DNA of 38,381 nt from an uncultured Saprospiraceae bacterium (GTDB lineage Bacteria > Bacteroidota > Bacteroidia > Chitinophagales > Saprospiraceae): positions 1 to 38,381 of the forward strand of contig CALDYJ010000029.1 in the NCBI GenBank assembly GCA_937941095.1. Direction: 5' to 3'. The first letter of the stretch is position 1, and the number at the start of each line of letters is the position of its first letter. A program made the translations under genes and the position numbers. Positions 1-9,786 of this stretch are shown here, piece after piece. The notes beneath the pieces are model-generated. The model was not told the DNA's origin. It worked only from the letters and a program-made list of their open reading frames with translations, and searched no databases.

Positions 1-85
1 CCATAAATAGGGTATTTACAACACTAAGCTTTTTCCTTTTAATTGAAAATGCTTTCCAAACTTTTAACCTTAAAAACAAGCACTT

Positions 86-3000
86 ATGAAATCTGCAATA
101 TTTAAGTTAATAGTTGCTTTATTACTTACAAATGGTTTACTAGAAGCTCAAACACCCTCAATTGCTTGTAATGGAAACACCAATACTGAAATTGGAGGCT
201 TTTCACTTTGTTTTGAGCCAAATGATGCAGTCTTAGACTTAGATAGAAACGCTTGGTTTCAATCTTCAGCAGCTCCTGCTGGTGCAATGCCAAGTGAAGC
301 TTACACTTACAATTTTCCAGATATTGCCTCAGTATACCCTTGCGTAAATGGTGTAGATGTAGAAGATGTCATTGTAACCATAACCGTTACAAACATGACC
401 ATAAACTTTCCACCAGCTCTAGCTTGTTGCGAAAGTTACATCAATGGAGTTCATGCTAATTTATATGCTAATTGTAATTATGGTCAAATATGTGATGTCA
501 TTGGTGATGGCTTAACAAATATTAGTAATCCAGGTTCTGGAGATTGTTCGCCCTCTGGAGATAATTTAAATTATAATCCTGGCTCTGGTACCTTTCCTTT
601 AGGCCTACCCTATACTGGAACTGTAACTTGCTTGAGTAGTGCTTTTGCTGAAAATTCGGTTTTAGGAATCGATATATTTCCAAATTTTATTTTTGAAGCT
701 GCTGCAGCAGGTGGTTGTAATAATTGTCCACAAGATGCAATCTCACAAGGCTACATTAGCATAGATTTTAACGTTACTTATGAATACTTGTTTTGTTCAA
801 ATGACTTAGACACAGATTGTAGGTCACTCAATTTCAATCCAATTACAGATGTTTGTGATACAGATGGCATTGTTGCATTGCCATTTACTTCATTGGAAGG
901 AGTGGCAGGTTCTTGGACTCCTTCAACTTTCTTGGACGTATCTGCAGCTGGAGGAACAACCATCACAGCAATCTTTACTCCAAGTCCAGGAGAATGTTCT
1001 ACTACACCAGTTAGCCTTGAAATAGAAGTTGAAAAATGTTGCTCTGCTGAAGGCGGAGATTTGGAACCTGACGATGCGCAAAGTATTTGTAGCAGTGGGG
1101 GTAATTTTCAAGACTTAAGGTTTAATGGTGAACTAATTCCAATTGTGCCTGATAACATATCACTTGAAAATGGTTACCTTTTTTTACTTGTTGATCCAAA
1201 CGGAATAATCATAGACAGTGATAATGATATAAACAATATAAATTTCCCTCCAAACAATTCAAACATGCCCATTGACTATTGCATTTATGGTTTGTCATAC
1301 AAACTTTATCCAGGCATAGGTTCAATCATAAATGGCACAACCTCTATTAATTTAAATGATGCTAATGTTTTGGAAGATGAGGATGGAAACCCATTAGAAA
1401 ATGCACCAAATGTAAATGGAGCCTGCATTGACCTTGCTGACAATTGTGTTACCATAACCGTTGAAGCGCCAACAGTTGCACCAACAGTTGATGATATAAG
1501 TACCTGTGAAGGTGGAGATACGGAAATTGTTCCTTCCGGAAATGGAACAAACTTTAATTTTTATGACGACCCAATTTTAGCCAATTTATTGGCTTCCGGA
1601 ACTACTTACGATCCAAATCCAAATGGAGGAACAACAACGGAAATCTGGGTTACAGAAGGCTCAGGTTCTTGTGAAAGTGCAGCGACAATGGTAACCATTA
1701 CACTATCCGATGGTGCAGATCCTGGATTAAACAACAGCTTAGAATTATGTACTGAAGATGATCCAACATTGGATTTAATTTCTTCATTAGAAGGAACTCC
1801 AGAAAGCGGAGGCATTTGGTCAGACGATGATTCGAGTGGTGTAGATCTTTCGGATCCCACTTCTGTAGAATTATCGCCTTTAAATTCTGGTACTTATAAT
1901 TTCACTTACACTATACCAGCTGCTGATGGATGCCCAGAAGTAAGTGCTACACTTACGATAGAAATTGGTAATCCTGTTGATGCAGGTATGGATACAAGCT
2001 TAAGTTTTTGCAACACAACTGCTTCAAGCATCGATTTTACATCTTCACTTGATGGCACACCAAATGCTGGAGGTGTTTGGAGTGATGATGACAATAGTGG
2101 GCTAAACATTAACAATCCTGCAGATGTGGACATTTCTAATTTAGCAGAAGGTACTTATAACTTTACTTATACCATAACTGCTGTAGGAAGCTGTAATAAT
2201 TCAGAAGCCATACTTACGCTCTCCATTGAATCTTTCATAGATCCTGGGATGGATGGTTCAGCATCCATTTGTGAAGGAGGAAGTACGATAGTAGATTTAG
2301 TTGATGCCCTCAATGGTAATCCAGATATCGGAGGAATTTGGTCAGATGAAAACAGTTCAGGTGTCGATTTAAATGATCCTACCAATGTAGATTTTAATGG
2401 CTTGAGTGCTGGGCAATATGAATTTATTTATGCTACCATGGGCACAGAATGTCCAAGCGCTTCTGCAACAATAACCGTTAACATCGGTGCCCCTCCAAGT
2501 GCTGGAGAAAACGGAACGCTTAGTATCTGTAATGATAATGAAGAAATAGATTTGAATTCAATCCTCGGAGGAAGCCCTGACCTTGGTGGTAGTTGGTCAG
2601 ACGACGATGCTTCAGGTGTAGACATTTCTAATCCTACCACAGTTGATTTTAGTACTGTATCTGCAGGAGATTATACTTTTACATATGCGATTCCTGCTGA
2701 TGGAGATTGTCCTGCCGCTTCAGCTATCATAATTATTACCATTGAAGATGCTGTAGATGCTGGTCAAAATGCAAATTTAAATTATTGCATCGGTAATAGC
2801 TCAGCCATTGATTTTAATTCAAGTCTTCTAGGGAACCCAGATGGCAACGGACTGTGGTCAGATGATGACAATTCTGGAGTTGATTTAAGCGATCTGAGCA
2901 ATGTGAATTTTGATAATGTAAGCCCAGGAACTTATGATTTTACTTACACAGTGGATGGAGGTTTAATTTGTCCATCTTCTAGTGCTGTTCTAAGTATAAT

Positions 3001-6000
3001 TGTTGATGCCATACCAAATGTTGGAATGAACAACTCTATAAATGTATGTGAAGGTGATGCAGCTAGTTTAAATTTCTTCAATTTACTTGGTGCAGAAAAC
3101 AATCCAAACGGAACTTGGTCAGATGATAATGCATCAGGTTTAAATTTGAACGACCTAAATAATATTGACCCTTCAAGCTTAATTGACGGGACTTACTCTT
3201 TTACTTATTCTATACTTGGATCAACAGATTGTCCAGGTGGCTCATCAACTTTAACGATGACTATAGAATCATCACCAAATAGTGGTATTTCAAATGGCCC
3301 TATTCGCATTTGTGAATCAAGCATGGACATAATTGACCTTTTTAGTATTATTGATGGTGAAGATCCCAGTGGATCTTGGTCTGAAACTTCCAATGTTCCA
3401 TCTACTGGTACAGCTTTTAATACGACTGGTGCGAGCTTTGATCCAAGCAATCAAATCGCTGGCACTTATTCTTTTGTTTATTCCCTTCTGGGAAATGCTC
3501 CATGTGTTTCTTCAGACACAGAAATTCAGGTGATCATAGATCCAGTTCCTATTGTTGATTTAGGCCAAGACATTTCCCAATGTGTAGGTGATGGCATCAT
3601 TAGTTTAAATGCAGGTAATTCAGGGGCAAATTATTTATGGACCATCAGTCCTAACGATGGAAATAATGGTGCTACAAGCCAAAGTATAAACATAAGCGAT
3701 GGGCCAATTCAAACTACAGCCCAAGTAAATGTTGAGCAAAATAATTGTATGGCATCGGATGAAATTTTAATCAACATTTATGAACTACCAAGCTTCTTAG
3801 AAACTTCAAAAGAATGTAGCAATGACTTAAGTACTTATTCCGTTACCATTAGCACAAGTGGTGATGAATTAACGGTAAGTGGAGGAATTGTAAATGATAA
3901 TATGGATGGTACATTCACCATAAGTAGTATCCCCACAGGGATGAATGTAAGCATCAACATTACAAACAACGCAACAACATGTAGTGATGATTTTATTGTT
4001 ACCGCTCCTGATTGTGGTTGTCCAGCGATTAATCCTCCTCAAGGAATAGATGTTTCAATTTGTGAAGGAGAAAGCATTCCAGCTTTAAGCGTAACTGCTG
4101 ATGTGGGATTAGACGTCAATTGGTTTAGTGATGCAAGTGGGTCCGATTTAATTTTACAAAATTCGTCAAATTTTACTCCATCTATGGCTGGAACTTATTA
4201 TGCGCAAGCAATTGAAACCAGCAGCAATTGCGTCAGTACTTTAATTCCAATAGACTTATCAATAAACTCACTTCCTACCCTTCTTGAATTAACAAAAGAA
4301 TGCAGCAGCGATTTGACCATGTACACTTTCACTTTTCAAAGTGATGCGGATGATCTAACAACAAATGAAGGTTCTTTAATTGACAATATGGATGGCACCT
4401 TCACCATATCAAATATTCCTTCCAATGCTGCACTCATTATCAATGCAAGAAATAGCACTACAAATTGTGAAGATGAGTTTAATTTTTCTGCGCCAGATTG
4501 CGACTGTCCAATAATTAATGCTCCTTTTGGTATGAATGTCTCGATTTGCACTGGTGATGATTTTCCTGAAATATCAATAAGTGTAGATCCAGGATTAGAA
4601 GCAAATTGGTACAGTGATGCAAATGGAAGCAATTTGGTTTTGCAAAATTCAGTCGTTTATACCCCTACTATGCCAGGTACATATTATGTACAAGCTTTCG
4701 ATGTTAACAGTTCTTGCTTAAGTACTTTAACACCCATTGAAGTTTCTATAGACCCACTCCCAACCTTAACCGAAATAACAAAAGAATGCAGTGATGATTT
4801 GAGTACATACAATTATGTATTTCAAAGTGATGGAGATTTGGTAACAACTAATGTAGGTGACTTAGTAGATAATTTGGATGGTAGCTTTTCGATAAATGAT
4901 GTGCCCGCAAGTACGGATGTAAGTATAAATATTACTAATTCTTTGACAAATTGCAGTGATGATTTTAATATAAACGCACCTGATTGTGATTGCCCAACTG
5001 TAACTGCTCCTCAAGGCGAGGATGCTTCTTATTGTGAAGGAGATGCTATCCCAACATTAACCGTAAATGCAGATTTAGGAGTACAAGTTAATTGGTATAA
5101 TGATGCGAATGGAAACAATCTACTTTTAGAAAATTCTTTAGACTACACACCTACTAACGCTGGAACATATTATGTACAAGCTATAGAAATAAGCAGCTCA
5201 TGTGTTAGCACTTTTACTGAAATCAATTTGAGTTCAAACCCACTTCCTAACATCCTTGAAGTTTCAAATGAATGTAGTAACGATTTGAATACTTATGCAT
5301 TCACTTTTGAAAGTGATGCTGATCAAGTGGTCAATAACGCAGGAATTTTAACCGATAACATGGATGGAACTTTTACCGTTATGGAAATCCCAATAGGAAG
5401 TGACTTGAATCTTAACCTTACAAATTCTATAAGTTCATGTACTAATAGTTTCATGATAAATCCACCAAATTGTGAGTGTCCAACTTTTGGTCAAGCAATC
5501 TTTGAAACATTTTGCGATGACAATGGGACACCAGAAAATGATCAAGATGACTTATTTACTTATACCATTGAAATTGAAAGCATTGGATTAGGGAATACCT
5601 TTTCAATAGCAGGAGACGATACTCAATCAGCTCTTTTATACGATAATAGTCAAGGACCTTTTGGCCCATTTTTAATTCTAGATGGTGATTTAAGTATAAA
5701 CATAATTGATGATGCAAATACAAATTGTACATTAAATCAATTTTTGATTTCTCCTCCAGTGCCTTGTTCTACCTGTGAAGAAAGTGCAGAAGCAGGACCA
5801 GGATTTGAATTAGATTGTGATAACCCAACTTATACTTTACAAGGCCTTGGTTCAGGACCTGGCCAATTCGAATGGACGGGACCAAATGGTTTTATTAGTT
5901 CAGACAATCCTAATCCTATTATAGATGTTCCAGGTCTTTACACGCTTACTGTATTTTTTGATAATGGCTGTGTAGAATCAGATGTGGTTGAAATTTTTTC

Positions 6001-7762
6001 AAATCAAAACACCCCTACTGCAGATGCTGGCGCTACAGAAAGCATTACTTGCATTGAAACTCAAATATCAATCGGAGGAGTAAACACCAGTACCGGAGAT
6101 CAAATAAGCTACCAATGGACTGGGCCAAATAATTATAGCTCTACAGAACTAAATCCAATCGTGGATCAAGCAGGCATCTACACCTTAATAGTTAATGATG
6201 CTAGTAACGGCTGTGCCTCCGAAAGCTCAATGGTCGAAATTTTAGACGAAAGAAACCCACCTCTTGCTTTAATTATTGTAGATCCTAAGAACAATATACT
6301 TGATTGCATTAATTCAATCGTTCAGTTAAGTGTAGACCAAAACAATTCGAGCAATGTTATATACAACTGGGAATTAAATGGGCTCATGACCGAAGGGCCA
6401 AGTTTAGAAGCTAATGAAGCCGGGATATACAATTTAACTGTTTTAGATACTGTCACTGGCTGTAGTGAAATTGACCAGCTAGAGATCCTCTCAAACATAG
6501 ACTACCCTCTTTTTGAAATTCCTAACTTTAATAATCTTGACTGCAACAATACAAATTCGGAAATCGAAGTAATTGTTGCACAAAACACTATGAATATAGA
6601 TTACCAGTGGCTGGATGAAACTGGAAACGTTTTAGAAAACACTGCCTTGATAAGCATAGATGACCCAGGTACTTATGTGTTTGTGGCAAGCAATACAGAT
6701 AACGGATGTATCTCTCGAGATACAATTATCATTTTAGAAGATATTACGACTCCAACAGTCGATGCAGGAGATGACACCGTTTTAGATTGTATAAGTTTAG
6801 AGGCTAATTTAAACGGTTCTAGTTCAAATCTGAATTCTGAAATAATTTGGAGTCCAAACCAAAACATTAGCTCTAGTTCTGATCAATTAGATGTGATTGT
6901 AAACGCTGCAGATTGGTATTATTTGATGATTACTGATTTAGAGAATGGCTGTTCATCAATCGATTCTGTTTTTGTTGATGTTCCAGACATGCCTGATGGT
7001 GCTAGTATTGATGTTGTGCAACCAGATTGTTTTAATGCAGCGGGCAGCATTACATTTACAGATGTTTTTGGAGGTACATCTCCTTATCTATACACTCTGG
7101 AAGGTGGTGATTTAAGTTCGAATAATCAATTTAATAATCTTGATCCTTCTACTTACAATTTAATTGTTGAAGACGCAAATGGTTGTTTATTAGATACCAC
7201 TTTATTTATTTTAGAAAATACTGACTTAGAGCTTGAGTTAGGCGAAGATTTAGAAATTGTATTGGGAGATAGTGTGTTAATAAATCCAATGATAAATATC
7301 TCATCAAGTGAAATCGATACAATAATTTGGACTACTAATAATCAGATATCATGCAGTGACTGTTTGACACCATGGCTTTCACCAAGCTATACAAGTACTT
7401 ATAGCGTTCAGATTATAGACGAAAATGGTTGTATGGATACTGATGAAATTACGATCCGCGTAGACAAAGATCAAAATATTTATATCCCTTCAGTTTTTTC
7501 ACCTAATGAGGATGGTAAAAACGACATATTTACGATCTACGCTGGTGAAAATGTTTCAGGTATAATCTCTTTGCAAGTATACAATAGATGGGGCGAAATG
7601 GTCTATTTGGAAAAGGAATTTTTACCAAGTGACAACATTGGTTGGGATGGAGAATATAAAGAAATCAAACAAGCCCCTGATGTATATGTTTACTTTGCAG
7701 AAATTATGTTTCTAGATGGAAGCATTAAACTATACAAAGGCGACGTAACTTTAATGAGATAA
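86..7762 (+). CDS. Giant repeat-rich T9SS type B surface protein
   Basis: A 2558-residue secreted protein, probably an adhesin or surface-layer filament; no enzymatic domain is visible. It starts with a Sec signal peptide (hydrophobic residues about 5-20, likely cleaved after EAQ). A Cys-rich unique N-terminal part (to about residue 450) is followed by seven roughly 87-residue repeats built on a WSDDDxSGxDLxxP core (about 545-1150), four roughly 162-residue repeats starting near KECSxDL (about 1235-1800), five Ig/PKD-like units ending in GxYxLxV (about 1900-2300), and one SprB-like unit near residue 2310. The last about 95 residues (SVFSPNEDGKNDIF, then VYNRWGEMVY and GWDG) are a classic gliding-motility-associated C-terminal domain, the type B T9SS sorting signal. 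Export through the outer membrane by T9SS follows from that domain; adhesion is inference. The upstream 85 bases show no clear promoter. Confidence 0.9.
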   Translation: MKSAIFKLIVALLLTNGLLEAQTPSIACNGNTNTEIGGFSLCFEPNDAVLDLDRNAWFQSSAAPAGAMPSEAYTYNFPDIASVYPCVNGVDVEDVIVTITVTNMTINFPPALACCESYINGVHANLYANCNYGQICDVIGDGLTNISNPGSGDCSPSGDNLNYNPGSGTFPLGLPYTGTVTCLSSAFAENSVLGIDIFPNFIFEAAAAGGCNNCPQDAISQGYISIDFNVTYEYLFCSNDLDTDCRSLNFNPITDVCDTDGIVALPFTSLEGVAGSWTPSTFLDVSAAGGTTITAIFTPSPGECSTTPVSLEIEVEKCCSAEGGDLEPDDAQSICSSGGNFQDLRFNGELIPIVPDNISLENGYLFLLVDPNGIIIDSDNDINNINFPPNNSNMPIDYCIYGLSYKLYPGIGSIINGTTSINLNDANVLEDEDGNPLENAPNVNGACIDLADNCVTITVEAPTVAPTVDDISTCEGGDTEIVPSGNGTNFNFYDDPILANLLASGTTYDPNPNGGTTTEIWVTEGSGSCESAATMVTITLSDGADPGLNNSLELCTEDDPTLDLISSLEGTPESGGIWSDDDSSGVDLSDPTSVELSPLNSGTYNFTYTIPAADGCPEVSATLTIEIGNPVDAGMDTSLSFCNTTASSIDFTSSLDGTPNAGGVWSDDDNSGLNINNPADVDISNLAEGTYNFTYTITAVGSCNNSEAILTLSIESFIDPGMDGSASICEGGSTIVDLVDALNGNPDIGGIWSDENSSGVDLNDPTNVDFNGLSAGQYEFIYATMGTECPSASATITVNIGAPPSAGENGTLSICNDNEEIDLNSILGGSPDLGGSWSDDDASGVDISNPTTVDFSTVSAGDYTFTYAIPADGDCPAASAIIIITIEDAVDAGQNANLNYCIGNSSAIDFNSSLLGNPDGNGLWSDDDNSGVDLSDLSNVNFDNVSPGTYDFTYTVDGGLICPSSSAVLSIIVDAIPNVGMNNSINVCEGDAASLNFFNLLGAENNPNGTWSDDNASGLNLNDLNNIDPSSLIDGTYSFTYSILGSTDCPGGSSTLTMTIESSPNSGISNGPIRICESSMDIIDLFSIIDGEDPSGSWSETSNVPSTGTAFNTTGASFDPSNQIAGTYSFVYSLLGNAPCVSSDTEIQVIIDPVPIVDLGQDISQCVGDGIISLNAGNSGANYLWTISPNDGNNGATSQSINISDGPIQTTAQVNVEQNNCMASDEILINIYELPSFLETSKECSNDLSTYSVTISTSGDELTVSGGIVNDNMDGTFTISSIPTGMNVSINITNNATTCSDDFIVTAPDCGCPAINPPQGIDVSICEGESIPALSVTADVGLDVNWFSDASGSDLILQNSSNFTPSMAGTYYAQAIETSSNCVSTLIPIDLSINSLPTLLELTKECSSDLTMYTFTFQSDADDLTTNEGSLIDNMDGTFTISNIPSNAALIINARNSTTNCEDEFNFSAPDCDCPIINAPFGMNVSICTGDDFPEISISVDPGLEANWYSDANGSNLVLQNSVVYTPTMPGTYYVQAFDVNSSCLSTLTPIEVSIDPLPTLTEITKECSDDLSTYNYVFQSDGDLVTTNVGDLVDNLDGSFSINDVPASTDVSINITNSLTNCSDDFNINAPDCDCPTVTAPQGEDASYCEGDAIPTLTVNADLGVQVNWYNDANGNNLLLENSLDYTPTNAGTYYVQAIEISSSCVSTFTEINLSSNPLPNILEVSNECSNDLNTYAFTFESDADQVVNNAGILTDNMDGTFTVMEIPIGSDLNLNLTNSISSCTNSFMINPPNCECPTFGQAIFETFCDDNGTPENDQDDLFTYTIEIESIGLGNTFSIAGDDTQSALLYDNSQGPFGPFLILDGDLSINIIDDANTNCTLNQFLISPPVPCSTCEESAEAGPGFELDCDNPTYTLQGLGSGPGQFEWTGPNGFISSDNPNPIIDVPGLYTLTVFFDNGCVESDVVEIFSNQNTPTADAGATESITCIETQISIGGVNTSTGDQISYQWTGPNNYSSTELNPIVDQAGIYTLIVNDASNGCASESSMVEILDERNPPLALIIVDPKNNILDCINSIVQLSVDQNNSSNVIYNWELNGLMTEGPSLEANEAGIYNLTVLDTVTGCSEIDQLEILSNIDYPLFEIPNFNNLDCNNTNSEIEVIVAQNTMNIDYQWLDETGNVLENTALISIDDPGTYVFVASNTDNGCISRDTIIILEDITTPTVDAGDDTVLDCISLEANLNGSSSNLNSEIIWSPNQNISSSSDQLDVIVNAADWYYLMITDLENGCSSIDSVFVDVPDMPDGASIDVVQPDCFNAAGSITFTDVFGGTSPYLYTLEGGDLSSNNQFNNLDPSTYNLIVEDANGCLLDTTLFILENTDLELELGEDLEIVLGDSVLINPMINISSSEIDTIIWTTNNQISCSDCLTPWLSPSYTSTYSVQIIDENGCMDTDEITIRVDKDQNIYIPSVFSPNEDGKNDIFTIYAGENVSGIISLQVYNRWGEMVYLEKEFLPSDNIGWDGEYKEIKQAPDVYVYFAEIMFLDGSIKLYKGDVTLMR
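1708..3540 (+). repeat. Seven tandem ~87-residue repeats in the giant surface protein
   Basis: The G-x-WSDDD-type core recurs at about 1811, 2072, 2332, 2587, 2849, 3111 and 3371, a steady period of about 260 bases. The units are diverged at DNA level, and the seventh is the most different (WSETS in place of WSDDD). Each unit ends in a YxFTYxI-type strand followed by a Cys, as expected of an Ig-like beta-sandwich. Annotated as protein-coding repeats, not as a DNA element. Confidence 0.85.
3785..5481 (+). repeat. Four tandem ~162-residue repeats in the giant surface protein
   Basis: A second, unrelated repeat family follows the first. The marker (K/N)ECSxDL occurs at about 3809, 4295, 4780 and 5267, a period of about 486 bases. 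Each full unit holds DNMDGTFTI, an APDCxCP-type motif, an SICEG-type motif and NWYxDAxG; the last unit is cut short after its CECP motif. This suggests stepwise duplication of a two-domain module. Confidence 0.8.
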
Positions 7763-7793
7763 ATAAATCACTCTGTATAATTTAATGAATTAG

Positions 7794-7801
7794 TATCTTT
7801 G
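7794..7801 (+). promoter_or_regulatory. Possible Bacteroidota -7 box before the GH16 gene
   Basis: TATCTTTG matches the Bacteroidota housekeeping -7 consensus TAnnTTTG exactly and lies 54 bases before the GH16 start. The upstream -33 box is weak (TCTG near 7772). This would let the glucanase be transcribed apart from the giant gene. Confidence 0.4.
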
Positions 7802-7855
7802 AAAAATCAAGAGTAAATTTTTAATTATTCTTGAATTCAGAAAAATACCTATAAA

Positions 7856-9034
7856 ATGAAAAAATTAGCTTTTTTAAGTATTCTGTTTTTATTTTTAGCG
7901 ACATGCAGTGAAGACGATGGAACAGGAGATGGAGGCAATCCGATTGTCGATTTACCAAAAATTTCAATTTCAAACGTCAGCATGTTTGAAGGAAATGAAA
8001 GCACTAGTTTCGATTTTGAAATTCGTAGTAATGTAGCATCCACAAATAATATAAGCGTTGATTATGCTGCAGAAGAAATAAATGCAGGATTTGACATTGA
8101 TTTTATAAATAATTCTGGGACAGCGGTAATCCCTGCTGGTGAACGTGAAACAATCATTAGCATTGATATTGTGACCGATGAAATCAAAGAAGATGATGAG
8201 CAGTTTAAAGTGGTTCTTTCAAATCCAGTTAACGCCACAATTTCAACAGGAGAAGGAATAGGCACCATTAGAAATGACGATACATTTGTGGACATTCCTG
8301 ACGATGGTTACATTAGCCCAAAATCTTATGTAGGTTATGATCTTGTATGGCGTGATGAATTTGATGGCAATGAGATTAACGCTCAAAACTGGACCCATGA
8401 AACTGGTGCTGGCGGTTGGGGCAATGAAGAACTACAAAATTATACAGCAAGTTCTAATAACTCTTTTGTCGCTGATGGGAATCTTGTCATTGAAGCAAGA
8501 AACAATGGTGGGAGTTATACCTCTGCTAGAATGATCACTAAAGGAAAAAGAGAATTCAGATTTGGACGTGTTGATATACGAGCTATTTTACCTGAAGGAC
8601 AAGGCATTTGGCCAGCTTTATGGATGTTGGGCGCAAACATATCAACGGTCGGATGGCCAGCTTGTGGGGAAATTGACGTTATGGAGTTATTAGGTCATCA
8701 ACCTTCTACTGTTCACGGTACTGCTCATTGGGGCCCACAAGGCCAATCGTGGAGCTTTAATAAGGGAGGTCCATATAATTTAACCGGTGAAAAATTTTCA
8801 GATGAGTATCATGTATTCTCGATTGTATGGGAACCAAACCGAATTGAGTTTTTAGTTGACGATAACAGGTATTACATTATCACAAAAGACATTGTCAATG
8901 GAGATTATCCGTTCAACAATGATTTCTTTTTTATTTTCAACATTGCAGTTGGTGGAGAATGGCCTGGTTACCCAGATGCTAGCACACAATTTCCACAAAG
9001 GATGTTTGTTGATTACATTAGAGTATTTCAATAA
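7856..9034 (+). CDS. GH16 family beta-glucanase (laminarinase-type) lipoprotein with Calx-beta domain
   Basis: A 392-residue secreted endo-beta-1,3(4)-glucanase candidate that would cut laminarin-like algal or fungal glucans. The N-terminus is a lipoprotein signal with lipobox LATC (Cys17); the following SEDD resembles the acidic surface-export signal of Bacteroidota lipoproteins, so outer-surface display is likely. Residues about 35-140 form a Calx-beta-like domain (ending GIGTIRNDD). Residues about 155-392 are the GH16 domain, with the catalytic motif EIDVME: predicted nucleophile Glu272, Asp274 and acid/base Glu277, followed by LLGH as in bacterial laminarinases. The C-terminus IRVFQ is the usual GH16 end, so the gene is intact. 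It runs convergently into the response regulator with only seven bases between stops. No SusC/D pair is nearby, so it is not in a classic utilisation locus here. Confidence 0.93.
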   Translation: MKKLAFLSILFLFLATCSEDDGTGDGGNPIVDLPKISISNVSMFEGNESTSFDFEIRSNVASTNNISVDYAAEEINAGFDIDFINNSGTAVIPAGERETIISIDIVTDEIKEDDEQFKVVLSNPVNATISTGEGIGTIRNDDTFVDIPDDGYISPKSYVGYDLVWRDEFDGNEINAQNWTHETGAGGWGNEELQNYTASSNNSFVADGNLVIEARNNGGSYTSARMITKGKREFRFGRVDIRAILPEGQGIWPALWMLGANISTVGWPACGEIDVMELLGHQPSTVHGTAHWGPQGQSWSFNKGGPYNLTGEKFSDEYHVFSIVWEPNRIEFLVDDNRYYIITKDIVNGDYPFNNDFFFIFNIAVGGEWPGYPDASTQFPQRMFVDYIRVFQ

Positions 9035-9041
9035 AAACAAG

Positions 9042-9764
9042 TTACTTTCTACTAATTAAATTCTTTTTGACATAATCTTTAATAAAGGCTTCTTTGTAAG
9101 ATGGCCCTAAAGGAATTTCAGTTTTACCTAATTGGATTTCATCAACATCAATAGAAGTAATTTGTCTTACTTGAACGATGTATGATCTACTGACTCTTGC
9201 AAAATATTTTTTAGGTAATTGTGCATATATGGTCTTGACGTTAAGTGCTGTCATGTACTTGTCTTTAGTAGTATGGATCATCACATAATCTTTCAATCCT
9301 TTAATGTATAATACATTCTCGTAGTATAATTTAATGTATTTTCTATCACATTTTATGTACATATAAGTATCCTCATACGATTCGATTTCAGAAGGTGGGG
9401 CATTTCTTGCTTCTATTAATTCCTTAGCCTTCTGTACAGCTTTAAAAAATCGATCAAACTTTACAGGTTTTACTAAATAATCAATAACGTCTAATTCAAA
9501 AGCTTCTAATGCGTATTGAGGGTAAGCGGTTGTTAGGATAACTTGGTGCTGTGTCGAGATGGATTTAAGAAACTCAATGCCATTAAGGCCCGGCATTTCA
9601 ATGTCAAGAAAAATCAAGTCACACTGATTCTTTTTAATCCACTCTTTTGCTAAAATGGCATTTTGGAATTCACCTACTTTACTGAGAAAAGGAATTTCAT
9701 TTGCGTTTAGTTCTATGCCTTGTCTTGCAAACGGTTCGTCATCAATAATTATGTATCTAATCAT
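9042..9764 (-). CDS. LytTR-family response regulator
   Basis: A 240-residue transcription factor of the LytR/AlgR type. The start at 9764 is chosen because the protein then opens directly with the receiver strand MIRYIIIDDEP; the frame is open to an ATG at 9797, but those 11 residues are not part of the fold and would overlap the kinase gene. The receiver domain has the acidic pair Asp8/Asp9, the phospho-acceptor Asp54 (FLDIEMPG) and the conserved Lys99 (VKP). The LytTR DNA-binding domain covers about residues 135-240 and contains the typical FARVSRSYIV segment. It lies 22 bases downstream of the kinase gene, so the two form a two-component pair. The target genes are unknown; the divergent protease and the kinase operon itself are the nearest candidates. 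Confidence 0.93.
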   Translation of the reverse strand: MIRYIIIDDEPFARQGIELNANEIPFLSKVGEFQNAILAKEWIKKNQCDLIFLDIEMPGLNGIEFLKSISTQHQVILTTAYPQYALEAFELDVIDYLVKPVKFDRFFKAVQKAKELIEARNAPPSEIESYEDTYMYIKCDRKYIKLYYENVLYIKGLKDYVMIHTTKDKYMTALNVKTIYAQLPKKYFARVSRSYIVQVRQITSIDVDEIQLGKTEIPLGPSYKEAFIKDYVKKNLISRK

Positions 9765-9786
9765 ATCATTTAAATAAAGCCAAAAT

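Noticed and set aside
778..4632. Many antisense open frames of 60-100 residues inside the giant surface gene.
   Set aside because: They follow the repeat period of the sense gene (Ser/Pro-rich mirror of the WSDDD repeats) and show no signal, motif or spacing of real genes.
1708..5481. Regular repeats that might suggest a CRISPR or satellite array.
   Set aside because: The periods (about 260 and 486 bases) are multiples of codons inside one long reading frame, and the DNA is diverged; they are protein repeats.
7807..7834. Imperfect hairpin (TCAAGAGTAA with TTATTCTTGA) between the giant gene and GH16.
   Set aside because: One G-T pair, an 8-base AT loop and no T-run; it also lies after the possible -7 box, so it is not a convincing terminator.
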